This document shows, piece after piece, positions 44,007-54,488 of a DNA stretch of 64,000 nt. The stretch is taken from assembly GCA_041228285.1 (NCBI GenBank), contig CP166133.1, forward strand, positions 3,133,380 through 3,197,379. The letters are read 5' to 3'. The DNA is from Neisseriaceae bacterium CLB008. Lineage in GTDB: Bacteria > Pseudomonadota > Gammaproteobacteria > Burkholderiales > Neisseriaceae. Under the pieces are notes generated by a model. The model searched no databases. It had not been told where the DNA came from and worked only from the letters and a program-made list of their open reading frames with translations. A program made the position numbers and the translations under genes. Each line of letters starts with the position of its first letter. Within the stretch, counting starts at the first letter, position 1.

Positions 44007-44624
44007 GCGTGTGGCAAAGGCCAAAAACAGCACGCCAACAGCGCTGTTGCCGAGCTTGGCCAAGAGCTTGCGATGGCTGAAAAATTTCGCCAACAGCGCG
44101 CCGGCAAAAATCAGTGTGGTCAAATACACAAAGCTGACCACTTCTAAAATGCTAGCCAAAATCAAGAACGACACGCTGGTGTGGGCGTAGTTAAAGTCGA
44201 TGAACTGCACAAAAAACGACACGTAAAACAGAATCGCCTTTGGGTTGGTCAGGCTGAGGGTCAGGGATTTACGCATGATGCTGTGGCTGGATTCAACCAC
44301 AGGTGCTGCGCTTTGCTGCGGTTTAAACAGGCTGGCGTAGAGGATTTTCAGGCCTAAAAACAGTAGATACAACGCCCCTAAAAACTTAATGACGGTGAAC
44401 ACCATAGGAGAGGTACGGATCAGCGAAGCGATGCCGATGTAGGCGCAAAAAATCAAGATGGCGTCGCCAATGAATACGCCTAATGCCGCCGTATAGCCGG
44501 CTTTGACCCCGTGGCTCACGCCGGTTTTGAGTACATAAATAGAATTAGGCCCTGGTAGGATGATGATGAAAATCACCCCAACTAAATAGGTCCATAGGTT
44601 TACTACGCCGTAATCTGCTAACAC
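43986..44624 (-). CDS. leuE: Leucine efflux protein, LysE family
   Basis: 212-residue, six-helix exporter. It matches E. coli LeuE nearly end to end by eye: MLADYGVVNLWTYLVG, ILPGPNSIYVLKTGVSHGVK, LGVFIGDAILIF, LSLTNPKAILFYVSFFVQFID, LGNSAVGVLFLAFATRLATL. Exports leucine and some hydrophobic amino acids. Convergent overlap of 21 bases with the GDPD gene. brnQ at 11567 encodes the opposite, uptake, direction for branched-chain amino acids. Confidence 0.92.
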   Translation of the reverse strand: MLADYGVVNLWTYLVGVIFIIILPGPNSIYVLKTGVSHGVKAGYTAALGVFIGDAILIFCAYIGIASLIRTSPMVFTVIKFLGALYLLFLGLKILYASLFKPQQSAAPVVESSHSIMRKSLTLSLTNPKAILFYVSFFVQFIDFNYAHTSVSFLILASILEVVSFVYLTTLIFAGALLAKFFSHRKLLAKLGNSAVGVLFLAFATRLATLSN

Positions 44625-44771
44625 GCCATTGTCCTTTGTTGAATTCAGCGGTGGGTTGAAGCGGCTCTATTATTAATCTAATTTTTTAAAAGCCAGCGGT
44701 GTATTCTAACGCCGAGTTTAAGGTCGGCGCAATGGCTGCGAAGGGCGTTGTGGTACGCCGGGCCCAGCCAT

Positions 44772-44796
44772 AAAAAAACCCCTGCGGTGCAGGGGT
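44772..44796 (-). terminator. Terminator of polA
   Basis: On the minus strand ACCCCTGC-ACC-GCAGGGGT then T residues, 23 bases after the polA stop. Confidence 0.88.
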
Positions 44797-44819
44797 GGAT
44801 GCGATGCCTCAAGACAGGT

Positions 44820-47633
44820 TTAATGCGCCTCGTCCCAGTTGTGGCCAATACCTACGTCGGCCACTAGGGGAATCGACAGCGTGTCGACGGCGGCCATGAG
44901 TTTGGGCAGTTCAACCTTCACCAATGCGACTTCATGTTCCGGCACCTGCAGCACCAGTTCGTCATGCACCTGCATGATTAAGAGGCTGTCTAATTGTTCC
45001 GTTTCTAGCCACCCCTGTACCGCAATCATGGCCTTTTTAATCAGATCTGATGCCGTGCCCTGCATCGGCGCGTTAATCGCCGCGCGTTCTGCGCCGGCGC
45101 GCATCATGGCTTTGCTGCTGTGGATGTCCGGTAGATAGAGGCGGCGACCAAAGCGGGTTTCTACATAGCCTTTGTCCATGGCGCTGGCCTTGGTGTCGCT
45201 CATATAGGCTGCAACGCCTGGGTAGCGGGCAAAGTAGCGGTCGATAAAGTCTTTGGCTTCCATCGGGCTGATCTCTAGCGACTGGGCGAGGCCGTATTGG
45301 CCCATGCCGTAAATCAGGCCAAAGTTAATCGTTTTGGCGTAGCGGCGCTGTTCTGACGTGACCTGATCTTGCGCCACGTTGAAGATTTCAGCCGCGGTGC
45401 GGCGGTGAATGTCTTGGCCTTGCTTAAACGCGTCGATCAAGGTGGCGTCTTGCGACAGCTCAGCCATGATGCGCAGCTCAATTTGTGAATAGTCGGCGGA
45501 AATGATTTGGTGGCCCGGCAACGCGCGGAAGGCTTGGCGCACGCGGCGGCCTTCTTCTGTACGCACGGGGATGTTCTGTAGGTTAGGGTCGCGGCTGGCC
45601 AAGCGGCCGGTGATGGCGACGGCCTGTGAATAAGTGGTGTGTACGCGCCCGGTTTTTGGGTTGATCAGCGTCGGCAGCTTGTCGGTGTAGGTTGATTTCA
45701 GCTTGGCCAAGCCACGATATTCAAGGATGAGCTTGGGCAGCGGATAGTCTAGCGCCAGCTTTTCCAACACGCTTTCATTGGTGGAAATGCCGCCCGAGGC
45801 CGTTTTTTTCAGGCCTTTAGTGGGGATTTCCAGCTTATCAAATAAGATTTCTTGCAGCTGCTTGGGCGAATTCAGGTTAAACGGCTGGCCCGCAATCTCG
45901 TAGGCCTGCTGTTCGAGCTGCAATAGCTTTTGCCCCAGCTCGTGGCTTTGGCGCATCAGGACGTCTTTGTCGATGTAGACGCCGTTTTGCTCCATGGTCA
46001 GCAAGACTTGGGCCAAAGGCAATTCCATGTCGTGGTAGAGCGATTTTTGTACGTCGTTCATCTGCGCCACCAGCGCATGATGCAGGCGTAGGGCAAAGTC
46101 GGCGTCTTGGCAGGCGTAGTCCATGGCGTCGTCTAGGGCCACGTCGGCAAAGCTCAGCTGCTTCACGCCCTTACCGCACAGGCTTTCATAGGTGATGGTG
46201 GTGAGGCCGAGGTGGCGAATGGCCAAATCGTCTAGGTTGTGGGTTAGATGGCTCTCAACCAAATAAGAGGCCAGCATGGCGTCGCCGACAATGCCGTTGA
46301 GCTTGAGGTCGTAGTTGGCCAGCACGTGTTGATCGTATTTGAGGTTTTGGCCGATCTTGCCCAGTTTAGGGTTTTCTAGATAGGGCTTGAGCTTGGCCAA
46401 GGTCGACGCCAGCGGCAGCTGGTCGGGCACGGCGGTCATGCTGTGACCAAGGGGAATGTACACCGACACGCCCGGTGCGGTGGCGATGCTCATGCCGATC
46501 AGCTGCGCTTCTTGGGTGTTCAGGCTGGTGGTTTCGGTGTCAAAGCCGATTTCGATCACGTCGTCGAGCTGACGGCACAAGGCGTCTAGCTGGGCGTCGG
46601 TGGTGATGGCGGCATAGTGTAAGGCCACTGGTGCAGGCGGCGTGTAGGCTGCGGGCTGGGTGTCCACGTTGGCCGTCAAGTCTGCTGTAGCGGGCTCGGC
46701 GGCGTCACTGGCAAATAAATCAGCGGTTTGGTTGGCCTGAGTAGCAGGAGTGGCAACCTTCTTTTCGGCTTCTTTCAGCCAGGTTCGGAAGCCAAAGGCC
46801 TTGTAGTCTTCCACCAGCTGCGACCACTGTGGTTCGGTGGGGCTTAAATCATCCCAACCTTTGGGTAAGGTTTCGTCTAGGGGCACGTCGCATTTAATCG
46901 TGATCAATTCATACGATAAGGGCAGGTGGGGGATGGCGGCCTGTAAATGCTCGCCGACCTTGCCCTTAATCTCGGCCGCGTGTTCGATTACGCCTTCTAG
47001 CGAGTCATAGGCTTCCAGCCATTTTAACGCCGTCTTCGGGCCGCATTTGTCTACGCCAGGGACGTTGTCGACCTTGTCGCCGATGAGGGTTAAATAGTCG
47101 ATGATGCGGTTGGGCTTGACCCCAAACTTCGCTACCACGCCGGCTTCATCGAAGGTTTCATTGGTCATGGTGTTGACGATGGTGACATTGTCGCTGACCA
47201 GCTGAGCCATGTCTTTGTCGCCGGTGGAAATCACCACCTTAAAGCCGGCTTCGTCGGCCTGACGGGCCAAAGTGCCGATTACGTCGTCGGCTTCAACGCC
47301 GGGCAAAACGATGATGGGCCAGCCCGCACGCGCCACCAAATCATGCACTTTGTCTACCTGCAAACGTAAGTCGTCTGGCATAGGTGGGCGGTTGGCCTTA
47401 TACTCAGGGTACATATCGTTGCGAAACGTTTTGCCTTTGGCGTCAAAGATACAGGCGGCGTAGTCATGCGGCACGTCTTGCTGCAGGCGGCGTAACATGT
47501 TCAATACGCCGTAGAGCGCGCCCGTGGGTAAACCATCTGGGCTGCGTAAATCAGGCATGGCATGAAAAGCGCGATATAGGTAAGATGAACCATCCACTAA
47601 CAGAAGTGTTTTCATAAGTTTAGTCATTTTCAT
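44820..47633 (-). CDS. polA: DNA polymerase I
   Basis: 937-residue three-domain repair polymerase. Residues about 7-300: 5'-3' exonuclease (TLLLVDGSSYLYRAFHA, VEADDVIGTLA, STGDKDMAQLV). From about 340: 3'-5' proofreading domain with intact motifs, Asp365 in GFDTETTSL, GQNLKYDQHVL and YACQDADFAL, so proofreading is expected. Polymerase motifs: A ADYSQIELRIMAELS, B RRYAKTINFGLIYGMGQYG, C IMQVHDELVLQVP. A linker at about residues 295-340 is Ala/Thr/Pro-rich. Start: ATG 47633 has AGGCG upstream; ATG 47615 (MKTLLLVDGSS) fits homologues as well. Confidence 0.97.
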   Translation of the reverse strand: MKMTKLMKTLLLVDGSSYLYRAFHAMPDLRSPDGLPTGALYGVLNMLRRLQQDVPHDYAACIFDAKGKTFRNDMYPEYKANRPPMPDDLRLQVDKVHDLVARAGWPIIVLPGVEADDVIGTLARQADEAGFKVVISTGDKDMAQLVSDNVTIVNTMTNETFDEAGVVAKFGVKPNRIIDYLTLIGDKVDNVPGVDKCGPKTALKWLEAYDSLEGVIEHAAEIKGKVGEHLQAAIPHLPLSYELITIKCDVPLDETLPKGWDDLSPTEPQWSQLVEDYKAFGFRTWLKEAEKKVATPATQANQTADLFASDAAEPATADLTANVDTQPAAYTPPAPVALHYAAITTDAQLDALCRQLDDVIEIGFDTETTSLNTQEAQLIGMSIATAPGVSVYIPLGHSMTAVPDQLPLASTLAKLKPYLENPKLGKIGQNLKYDQHVLANYDLKLNGIVGDAMLASYLVESHLTHNLDDLAIRHLGLTTITYESLCGKGVKQLSFADVALDDAMDYACQDADFALRLHHALVAQMNDVQKSLYHDMELPLAQVLLTMEQNGVYIDKDVLMRQSHELGQKLLQLEQQAYEIAGQPFNLNSPKQLQEILFDKLEIPTKGLKKTASGGISTNESVLEKLALDYPLPKLILEYRGLAKLKSTYTDKLPTLINPKTGRVHTTYSQAVAITGRLASRDPNLQNIPVRTEEGRRVRQAFRALPGHQIISADYSQIELRIMAELSQDATLIDAFKQGQDIHRRTAAEIFNVAQDQVTSEQRRYAKTINFGLIYGMGQYGLAQSLEISPMEAKDFIDRYFARYPGVAAYMSDTKASAMDKGYVETRFGRRLYLPDIHSSKAMMRAGAERAAINAPMQGTASDLIKKAMIAVQGWLETEQLDSLLIMQVHDELVLQVPEHEVALVKVELPKLMAAVDTLSIPLVADVGIGHNWDEAH

Positions 47634-47725
47634 ACGCCTGTTTGCTCGATGATGGTCGCAAACAGACTGTGTTATTCGGGTGTGTGAATGACGAGCGTTG
47701 TCACCGTTGCTATTAAAGGCCAGCT

Positions 47726-48454
47726 ATGAGTTTATCCAATAAATTACCCCATCCCATGTTGCCGGAAGATAAATTACAAAGTCTTCGTTCACGTGAATCA
47801 TGGCATGTGTTGCAAATCATTTCTGAATTCGTGGAGGCAGGCGAAGAGTTACGCGCCATCCAGCCGGCGGTCAGCATTTTTGGCAGTGCCCGCATTGCAC
47901 CGGAAGACCCTATGTATCAGCGCACTGAAGCGTTGGCGCGGCTGCTCTCGGACGCGGGGTTCAGCGTCCTCTCTGGCGGTGGGCCAGGCATTATGGAGGC
48001 CGCCAACAAAGGCGCTTTCTACGGTAAGAGCCCTTCCGTTGGTCTGAACATTGTACTGCCTCATGAACAAAAGCCCAATGACTATCAAGATCTGTCGGTT
48101 AAATTTCAGCATTTTTTCCCGCGTAAAGTGATGTTTGTGAAACACGCCATTGCCTATGTGGTGATGCCCGGCGGGTTCGGTACGCTGGACGAGCTGTTTG
48201 AAAGCCTCACCCTGGTACAAACCGGTAAGGCGCGTGAGATTCCGCTGATTTTATGCGGCCGTGAATTTTGGAGCGGCCTAGTCGACTGGATGCAAGAGCA
48301 GCTAGCTGGCAAAGGCCTGATTGGCGACACAGACATGGAGCTGATCCAAATCATCGACGACCCAGATGAGATCGTGGCGGCTATTTTTGAGCATTACGAG
48401 CACTGTGGCTTCCACGAATGCGTGGCCGACGTGGAGCGCATGCTGAGCCTATAA
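47726..48454 (+). CDS. LOG family protein (TIGR00730 type)
   Basis: 242-residue Rossmann-type protein. Family motifs SGGGPGIMEAANKGA and VMPGGFGTLDELFESLTLVQ (the PGGxGTxxE loop) are intact, with the LOG Arg in FPRKVMFVKHA. Members are cytokinin-activating phosphoribohydrolases or, in bacteria, nucleotide 5'-monophosphate nucleosidases; which applies is not visible. AAAGG precedes the ATG. Confidence 0.9.
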   Translation: MSLSNKLPHPMLPEDKLQSLRSRESWHVLQIISEFVEAGEELRAIQPAVSIFGSARIAPEDPMYQRTEALARLLSDAGFSVLSGGGPGIMEAANKGAFYGKSPSVGLNIVLPHEQKPNDYQDLSVKFQHFFPRKVMFVKHAIAYVVMPGGFGTLDELFESLTLVQTGKAREIPLILCGREFWSGLVDWMQEQLAGKGLIGDTDMELIQIIDDPDEIVAAIFEHYEHCGFHECVADVERMLSL

Positions 48455-48527
48455 AGCCCTTAAGCGGCGTAAAAAAACGCTGGTTTGTCGGCCAAAAAAG
48501 CGTAAAATAAGTCGCTTGAAAATCAAA

Positions 48528-48576
48528 AACATCGTAAACACAAGCGTTTAAGCTGGTGTGGTGACGGTGTTTTTTT
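48528..48576 (+). terminator. Terminator after the LOG gene
   Basis: Two-storey stem: AACATCGT / ACGGTGTT outside, ACACAAGC / GCTGGTGT inside, then seven T; only 14 bases before the bestrophin start codon. Confidence 0.75.
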
Positions 48577-48589
48577 ATGGACGAGTCTC

Positions 48590-49510
48590 ATGATTGTGTT
48601 TGAAAACGCGCCTTCGTTTTGGTCTTTGTGGACCACGATGCAAGGCTCGATTGTGCCCCGTATTTTAAAACGGGTATTGTGTACCGATGCTTTAGCCGTG
48701 CTGGTGTGTGGGCTGTATCTAGGTATGGGCTGGACGTTTTTAGACATGACGATTACCCCGTTTGCCATTATTGGTTTGGTGGTGGGGATTTTCCTGTCAT
48801 TTCGCAACACCGTCAGCTATAACCGCTTTTGGGAAGCACGCACCCATTGGGGCAGCTGCCTCATTACCTGCCGCTCCTTGGCGCGCCAGGCCGTAGTGTT
48901 TGGCGCTGGCGAGCCGGCTGAACACACCCAGCGGCGGCTGTATCTGCTGCTGGCTTTTGCGCATGCGCTACGCCATCAGCTACGCGACACCGACCCGCGC
49001 GCCGATTTGGCACGCTATCTCGATGCCGAAACCTTGGCTCAGGTGTTGGCCAGTCCCAGCCGCCCGAATCAGCTCTTGCTGCTGATTGGTCAAGCGTTTT
49101 ACACCTTGCACAGCGACAAAGGCCTAGCGGCGCCGTTAATGGCGAGTACGGAAGGCTTAATCAATGAATTAAGCCATATTTTAGGCAGCTGCGAGCGTAT
49201 TCGATCGACGCCGATTCCGTTTGCCTACCTCTTGATGCTGCACCGAAGCGTGCACGTGTATTGTTATTTATTGCCTTTTGGCCTAGTGGCCACGGTGGGC
49301 TGGATGAGCCCTGTGGTGGTGAGCTTTATGGCCTATGCGTTTTTTGGTTTGGATGCCTTAGGCGATGAAATCAGCAATCCCTTCGCCGACAAGCCTAACG
49401 CGCTGGCTTTAGATTCCATCTGTCGGCAGATCGAAATCAGCCTGTTGGCGCAATTAGGCGAGCCAGTACCCAAGCCGCTGAGCCCGAATGCGAACGGTCA
49501 GGTGATGTAG
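48590..49510 (+). CDS. Bestrophin family anion channel
   Basis: 306-residue membrane protein of the bestrophin/YneE family. SFRNTVSYNRFWEARTHWG and RSTPIPFAYLLMLHRSVHVYCYLLPFGL are family hallmarks around the pore neck, with four hydrophobic segments. Bacterial members form pentameric channels; ion selectivity varies. No strong ribosome-binding site. The upstream terminator leaves almost no room for a promoter, so expression may rely on readthrough. Confidence 0.9.
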   Translation: MIVFENAPSFWSLWTTMQGSIVPRILKRVLCTDALAVLVCGLYLGMGWTFLDMTITPFAIIGLVVGIFLSFRNTVSYNRFWEARTHWGSCLITCRSLARQAVVFGAGEPAEHTQRRLYLLLAFAHALRHQLRDTDPRADLARYLDAETLAQVLASPSRPNQLLLLIGQAFYTLHSDKGLAAPLMASTEGLINELSHILGSCERIRSTPIPFAYLLMLHRSVHVYCYLLPFGLVATVGWMSPVVVSFMAYAFFGLDALGDEISNPFADKPNALALDSICRQIEISLLAQLGEPVPKPLSPNANGQVM

Positions 49511-49518
49511 GTAAGCCT

Positions 49519-49664
49519 TGGTTTATTCTGCCGTTCTTCATCCTTTTTTTTACGACCATAGCGCTGGCCGCTAAGCCGTAGGGTGGGTCGCGACCCACGC
49601 AGGTTTCTCTTAAGCATGCGCACACACTGAAGACCGTGGGTAGGCTGCGCTTTACCCACCCTAC
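49519..49664. repeat. 146-bp dispersed repeat containing a REP pair, copy 1
   Basis: Begins TGGTTTATTCTGCCG, with an eight-T tract, then a forward type B REP (GTAGGGTGGGTCGCGACCCA), linker and a reversed type A REP ending CCCTAC. The same 146 bases recur at 58667-58812 with three substitutions and no gaps. Confidence 0.92.
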
Positions 49665-49707
49665 AGGGCTATGACCAATAAACCATGATTTAAGGCTTTG
49701 GCATTTT

Positions 49708-49740
49708 GGCCGCCCCTTGTTTGAGGGCGGCCATTATTTT
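49708..49740 (+). terminator. Terminator-like hairpin upstream of mutS
   Basis: GGCCGCCC / GGGCGGCC stem followed by ATTATTTTG, 85 bases before the mutS ATG. Confidence 0.55.
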
Positions 49741-49824
49741 GTTTAGGGCCCAAGTTTGGCGTTAGGCAGATGGCCACTTCTTCGGTAGAATAAGGCTTTG
49801 ATTGTCTTTAGTGAAAGCCGCACC

Positions 49825-52404
49825 ATGACCCAAAAACCCACTCATACGCCGATGATTGCTCAGTTTTTAAGCATTAAAGCCGATCATCAAGATAAGCTGC
49901 TGTTTTATCGGATGGGCGATTTTTATGAGCTGTTTTTTGACGACGCCATCGAGGCGGCTAAGCTGTTAGACATCACCCTCACCTCACGCGGCAACGCCAA
50001 CGGCGAGCCGATTAAAATGGCCGGCGTGCCTTATCATGCGGCCGAGCAGTATTTGGCGCGCCTAGTTAAATTTGGCAAAAGCATTGCCATTTGCGAACAA
50101 GTAGGCGAAGTGGGTGCGGGTAAAGGGCCGGTTGAGCGCCAAGTGGTGCGCATCATCACCCCCGGTACATTAACCGACAGCGCCCTCTTAGAAGACAAGA
50201 CTACCAACCGCGTGCTGGCCATTTTGCCCTTGAAAAAACAATTGGGTCTGGCCTGGGCTTCCTTAGAAAGCGGTGAATTCAAAACCAAAATCATTACTGC
50301 GGATGACCTAGAGCATGAGCTAGAGCGCCTGCATCCGGCCGAAATCCTGTGTGCCCACGAAAAGCAGCTCCAGATCAGCGGCGCCTATCAGCAGGCCATC
50401 ACCAAAATCAATCCGTGGCAGTTTGACGTGGATTCAGCCATGAATCTGCTGACCCGTCATTTTGGCAGCCAAGACCTGTTGGGCTTTGGCCTGAACCCAG
50501 ATGAGCATGGCGTGGCCATTGGCGCCGCAGGGGCCTTACTAAACTACATTCAGCTGACCCAGTCGCACATCCCGCCTCATCTGGAGGCCTTGGTATTGGA
50601 AAGTGACGCCGACTTTATTCAGCTCGATGCCGCCACGCGCCGCAACCTTGAATTAACCCAAACCATCAGCGGCAAGGCTGCCCCAACGCTGTTTTCCACC
50701 CTAGACCGTTGCGCCACCCATATGGGCAGCCGCCTATTGGCGCTGTGGCTACATCATCCTTTATGCCAGCATGGCCACATTCAGCAGCGGCAGCAGGCCG
50801 TGGCGGCGCTATTGACCCAATACAGTGGACTGCAAAGCGCGCTCAAGCCTGTGGCCGACATTGAGCGCATTGCGGCGCGCATCGCCTTGGCCAGCGCCCG
50901 TCCGCGCGATTTGTCGTCGCTGCGCGACAGCTTATTGGCCCTACAGGCGTTGCCGGTGACCGACGCCAGCGCCAGCGCGCTGCTGCAAACCTTGCTCGAC
51001 GTTTTGCCTCAAGGCCAAGCCATTGCTGATTATTTAAGCCAAGCGGTGCTGCCCGAGCCCAGCGTGGTGTTGCGCGAAGGCGGCGTGATCAACCACGGCT
51101 TTGATGCCGAGCTGGATGAATGCCGCGATTTGCAAAACAATGGCAATGAATTCCTACTCAAGCTGGAAGCCGCAGAAAAGGCCCGCACCGGCATCAATAC
51201 CTTAAAGGTCGAATACAACCGCGTGCATGGCTTTTACATTGAAATCAGCAAGGCGCAGGCGGGCGAAGTGCCGGCCGACTATCAGCGTCGCCAAACCCTA
51301 AAGAACGTCGAGCGTTTCATTACGCCTGAGCTTAAAGCTTTTGAAGATAAGGCCCTACAGGCGCAAGATGCGGCGCTGGCGCGTGAAAAATGGCTGTACG
51401 AACAGCTGTTGGCCAAGCTGCAAACTCATTTGCCAGAGCTACAGCGCATCGCCAAAGCCGTGGCCAGCCTCGATGTCTTAGCCAGCTTTGCCGCCATGGC
51501 GGTCCAGCAAAACTATGTGGCGCCGAAAATGGTGGCCTATCCCGAATTGAGCATTGAAGGCGGCCGCCACCCCGTGGTGGAGGCGCAGGTGACGCGCTTC
51601 ATCGCCAACGATTGTCAGCTGGGCACCAATCGCAAGATGCTGATGATTACCGGGCCAAATATGGGCGGTAAATCAACCTATATGCGACAAGTGGCCTTGA
51701 TCACGCTGTTGGCGCACACCGGTTCATTTGTGCCCGCCACCAGCTGTACCCTTGGCCCGATTGACCGCATCTTTACCCGTATTGGTGCCTCAGACGATTT
51801 GGCCGGCAACCGTTCGACCTTTATGGTGGAAATGTCGGAAGCCGCCCATATTCTGCATCAGGCCACGGCTTCATCGCTGGTGTTGATCGATGAGGTGGGC
51901 CGCGGCACGTCTACCTTTGACGGCTTGGCCCTGGCTCACGCCATTGCCGAACACCTGATTCAGAAAAACCAAAGCTTTTCGCTGTTTGCCACCCATTATT
52001 TTGAACTCACCAAGCTACCAGAGCAGTTCCCCTTGGCCGCCAACGTGCATTTGGCCGCCTTAGAGCAAGGCCAAGACATCGTCTTCTTGCATCAAATTGA
52101 AGCGGGGCCGGCGAGTAAGAGCTATGGGATTGCGGTGGCTAAACTGGCTGGCGTGCCGAGTCGGGTGATCCGCACGGCGCAAAAATATTTGGCCTTATTG
52201 GAAGAAGACGCCAATAAAAATGCCCGTCAGCTGGATATTTTTGGGCAAATGCCGCCAGAAGAGGATGAGCCAGAGGCAGCCATGCCGGTTATAGATGCTG
52301 ATGCCGCGGCTTTGAAGCAGGCCGTGGCCGAGCTACAGCCCGACGACTTAAGCCCGCGCGATGCCTTGGCGGCTTTATATGAATTGAAAAAGCTGCTGGC
52401 CTAG
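49825..52404 (+). CDS. mutS: DNA mismatch repair protein MutS
   Basis: 859-residue mismatch-binding ATPase. The mismatch wedge GDFYELF is in the N-terminal domain ([17 protein letters not shown]); Walker A is [14 protein letters not shown], the Walker B/Q-loop region [21 protein letters not shown], and the signature [13 protein letters not shown]. The C-terminal tail [21 protein letters not shown] is the tetramerisation region. ATG 49825 gives the usual N-terminus [15 protein letters not shown]; a TTG at 49798 is unlikely. Confidence 0.97.
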   Translation: MTQKPTHTPMIAQFLSIKADHQDKLLFYRMGDFYELFFDDAIEAAKLLDITLTSRGNANGEPIKMAGVPYHAAEQYLARLVKFGKSIAICEQVGEVGAGKGPVERQVVRIITPGTLTDSALLEDKTTNRVLAILPLKKQLGLAWASLESGEFKTKIITADDLEHELERLHPAEILCAHEKQLQISGAYQQAITKINPWQFDVDSAMNLLTRHFGSQDLLGFGLNPDEHGVAIGAAGALLNYIQLTQSHIPPHLEALVLESDADFIQLDAATRRNLELTQTISGKAAPTLFSTLDRCATHMGSRLLALWLHHPLCQHGHIQQRQQAVAALLTQYSGLQSALKPVADIERIAARIALASARPRDLSSLRDSLLALQALPVTDASASALLQTLLDVLPQGQAIADYLSQAVLPEPSVVLREGGVINHGFDAELDECRDLQNNGNEFLLKLEAAEKARTGINTLKVEYNRVHGFYIEISKAQAGEVPADYQRRQTLKNVERFITPELKAFEDKALQAQDAALAREKWLYEQLLAKLQTHLPELQRIAKAVASLDVLASFAAMAVQQNYVAPKMVAYPELSIEGGRHPVVEAQVTRFIANDCQLGTNRKMLMITGPNMGGKSTYMRQVALITLLAHTGSFVPATSCTLGPIDRIFTRIGASDDLAGNRSTFMVEMSEAAHILHQATASSLVLIDEVGRGTSTFDGLALAHAIAEHLIQKNQSFSLFATHYFELTKLPEQFPLAANVHLAALEQGQDIVFLHQIEAGPASKSYGIAVAKLAGVPSRVIRTAQKYLALLEEDANKNARQLDIFGQMPPEEDEPEAAMPVIDADAAALKQAVAELQPDDLSPRDALAALYELKKLLA

Positions 52405-52429
52405 TCTCCTAGGCTCTGCAGCCTAAACG

Positions 52430-52458
52430 AAAAATACCGCCCTAGGGGCGGTATTTTT
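52430..52458. terminator. Bidirectional terminator, mutS / TRAP operon
   Basis: ATACCGCCC-TAG-GGGCGGTAT with A run before and T run after, between convergent genes. Confidence 0.9.
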
Positions 52459-52469
52459 GTGAGGGCAGC

Positions 52470-54488
52470 TTAAGCCATGGCCTTGGGCAGAGGCGGCTGT
52501 TTTTTGGCCTGGCGCCAGTTTAGCGCCACCACAGCCACCACCAGCACGATGCCGATGATGTCGGTGAGGGTTTCAGGCACGATCAACATTAAGGCACCCG
52601 CCGCCAACACCACGCGCAGCACTAGATTGATGTTGGTTTTAAAATAGCCTTCCACCGCTGCGCCTAGGGCGATGATGCCAATGATGGAGGTCAGCGTAAC
52701 CGAGACGATGACGCCTACCGGCGGCAGGGCAAACTCTTTCGCGGTGGTGGCCACATTGGTCACGTCGATCATCAGCATGGCTGGGTTGTAGACGAATAAA
52801 AACGGCACAATGAAGCCGGCTAAGGATAATTTTAAGGCCTGAAAGCCGGTTTTCATCGGGTCGCCGCCGGCAATGCCTGCACCGGCAAAGGCGGCCAGCG
52901 CCACCGGTGGCGTGATGTTGGCGAATAGGCCAAAGTAAAACACAAACATATGCGCCACCAAAATGGGCACGTCAAAGTTGGCCAAGGCCGGCGCCGCCAT
53001 GGTGGCGGTGATGATGTAGGCCGGAATCGATGGCAGGCCCATGCCCAGAATCATCGACGCAATCATGGTGAAAAACAGCGTCAAAAACAGCGACCCAGCG
53101 CCGAGGCTCATGATGGACGAGGTCATCACCGTGCCAAAGCTGGTGAGGCTGACCACGCCGATGATGATGCCGACCACGGCACAGGCGGCCATCACCGACA
53201 GCGACTGCTTGGCGCCGTCTTCTAAAGCGCCCAGAATGTCGCGCAACGACATGCGCGTGGTTTTGCGTAAGGCGCTGATGATGACGGTTAAAATAATGGT
53301 GTAAAACGCCGCATAGCTGACCGGTACCGACTCGGCCAAGAACCAGACGAGGGCAAAAATTGGCAGCAGCAGATGGCCGCGTTCTTTCAAGACTTCTTTC
53401 ACCCGTGGCAGGTCGGCTTTGGGCACGCCTTTAAGGTCGTCTTTACCCGCGCGAAAATGCACCTGGGCGATCACGCCCAAATAGTATAAAAGCGCTGGCA
53501 ATAAGGCCGCTAGGGCAATGGTGCCGTAGCTTACGCCAGTGGTTTCGGCCATGATGAAGGCGCTGGCGCCCATGATCGGTGGCAAAATTTGCCCGCCGAC
53601 AGATGCGCTGGCTTCGACGGCACCGGCAAAGTTTTTGTCGTAGCCGATCTTTTTCATCAGCGGAATGGTAAATGCCCCAGTGCCGACGACGTTGGCGACA
53701 GCCGTGCCGTTGATGCTGCCCATGAAGCCGCTGGAAATCACCGCTACTTTGGCTGGGCCGCCCTGTTTGTGGCCAGCGAGGGCCAAGGCCAAGTCATTGA
53801 ACAATTTGCCCATGCCGGATTTGGCCAAGAATGCACCGAATAAAATGAACAGGAAAATAAAGGTGACCGACGCACCGATGGCGGTGGAGTAGAGGCCCTC
53901 GGTTTTGAGGTACATTTGCCCAAAAATATCGCCTAAATCAAATGGCCGGGTCAATAAACGGTTCGGCATCCAATCAAAATGGCTGATGAAGGGATAGGTT
54001 AAAAAAATCAGCGCTAAGATCGGCAAAATCCAGCCCATGACGCGGCGCGTGGCCTCGATCACCAGCACCACCGTCATGATGGCCATGGCAATGTCGAGCG
54101 TGTTGGGAATGCCGCCGCGGGTGGTCACAATGGCCTGGTATTCATAGAATAAATAGCCCATAGAGGCCAATGCCGCCAGCGCCAGCAGCCAGTCTAAGGC
54201 GGCCACGCGGGTGCGCGACGACCGCTTTCGGGCGGGATACAGTAAGAAAATTAAGGCCACGCCGATGGCCACGTGGGTGGCGCGCTGTAGCAGTTCGGGG
54301 ATGGGGTTGTAGGTGATGTATAAATGGAATAAAGAATAAAAGATGGCCACGGCCATGATCAAATAATGCACGCCTTTATTGCTGGGGTGGCGCGTCACCG
54401 ATTCGCGGTCAAACTGTTCTAAGATGGCCTGCTGTGCTTGCGCATCTAAAGCCAGATGGGCTTCATTGTTTTTGTCTTCATTGCTCAT
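52470..54488 (-). CDS. TRAP transporter fused permease (DctQM fusion)
   Basis: 672-residue membrane protein of about 16-18 helices in which the small and large TRAP subunits are fused, the form used with TAXI-type binding proteins. The large-subunit segment has GTAVANVVGTGAFTIPLMKKIGYDKNFAGAVEASASVGGQILPPIMGASAF and LGMGLPSIPAYIITATMAAPAL split across helices; FANITPPVALAAFAGAGIAG is also diagnostic. It imports an organic acid using an ion gradient. It overlaps the DUF1850 gene by 11 bases; last gene of the operon. Confidence 0.94.
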   Translation of the reverse strand: MSNEDKNNEAHLALDAQAQQAILEQFDRESVTRHPSNKGVHYLIMAVAIFYSLFHLYITYNPIPELLQRATHVAIGVALIFLLYPARKRSSRTRVAALDWLLALAALASMGYLFYEYQAIVTTRGGIPNTLDIAMAIMTVVLVIEATRRVMGWILPILALIFLTYPFISHFDWMPNRLLTRPFDLGDIFGQMYLKTEGLYSTAIGASVTFIFLFILFGAFLAKSGMGKLFNDLALALAGHKQGGPAKVAVISSGFMGSINGTAVANVVGTGAFTIPLMKKIGYDKNFAGAVEASASVGGQILPPIMGASAFIMAETTGVSYGTIALAALLPALLYYLGVIAQVHFRAGKDDLKGVPKADLPRVKEVLKERGHLLLPIFALVWFLAESVPVSYAAFYTIILTVIISALRKTTRMSLRDILGALEDGAKQSLSVMAACAVVGIIIGVVSLTSFGTVMTSSIMSLGAGSLFLTLFFTMIASMILGMGLPSIPAYIITATMAAPALANFDVPILVAHMFVFYFGLFANITPPVALAAFAGAGIAGGDPMKTGFQALKLSLAGFIVPFLFVYNPAMLMIDVTNVATTAKEFALPPVGVIVSVTLTSIIGIIALGAAVEGYFKTNINLVLRVVLAAGALMLIVPETLTDIIGIVLVVAVVALNWRQAKKQPPLPKAMA

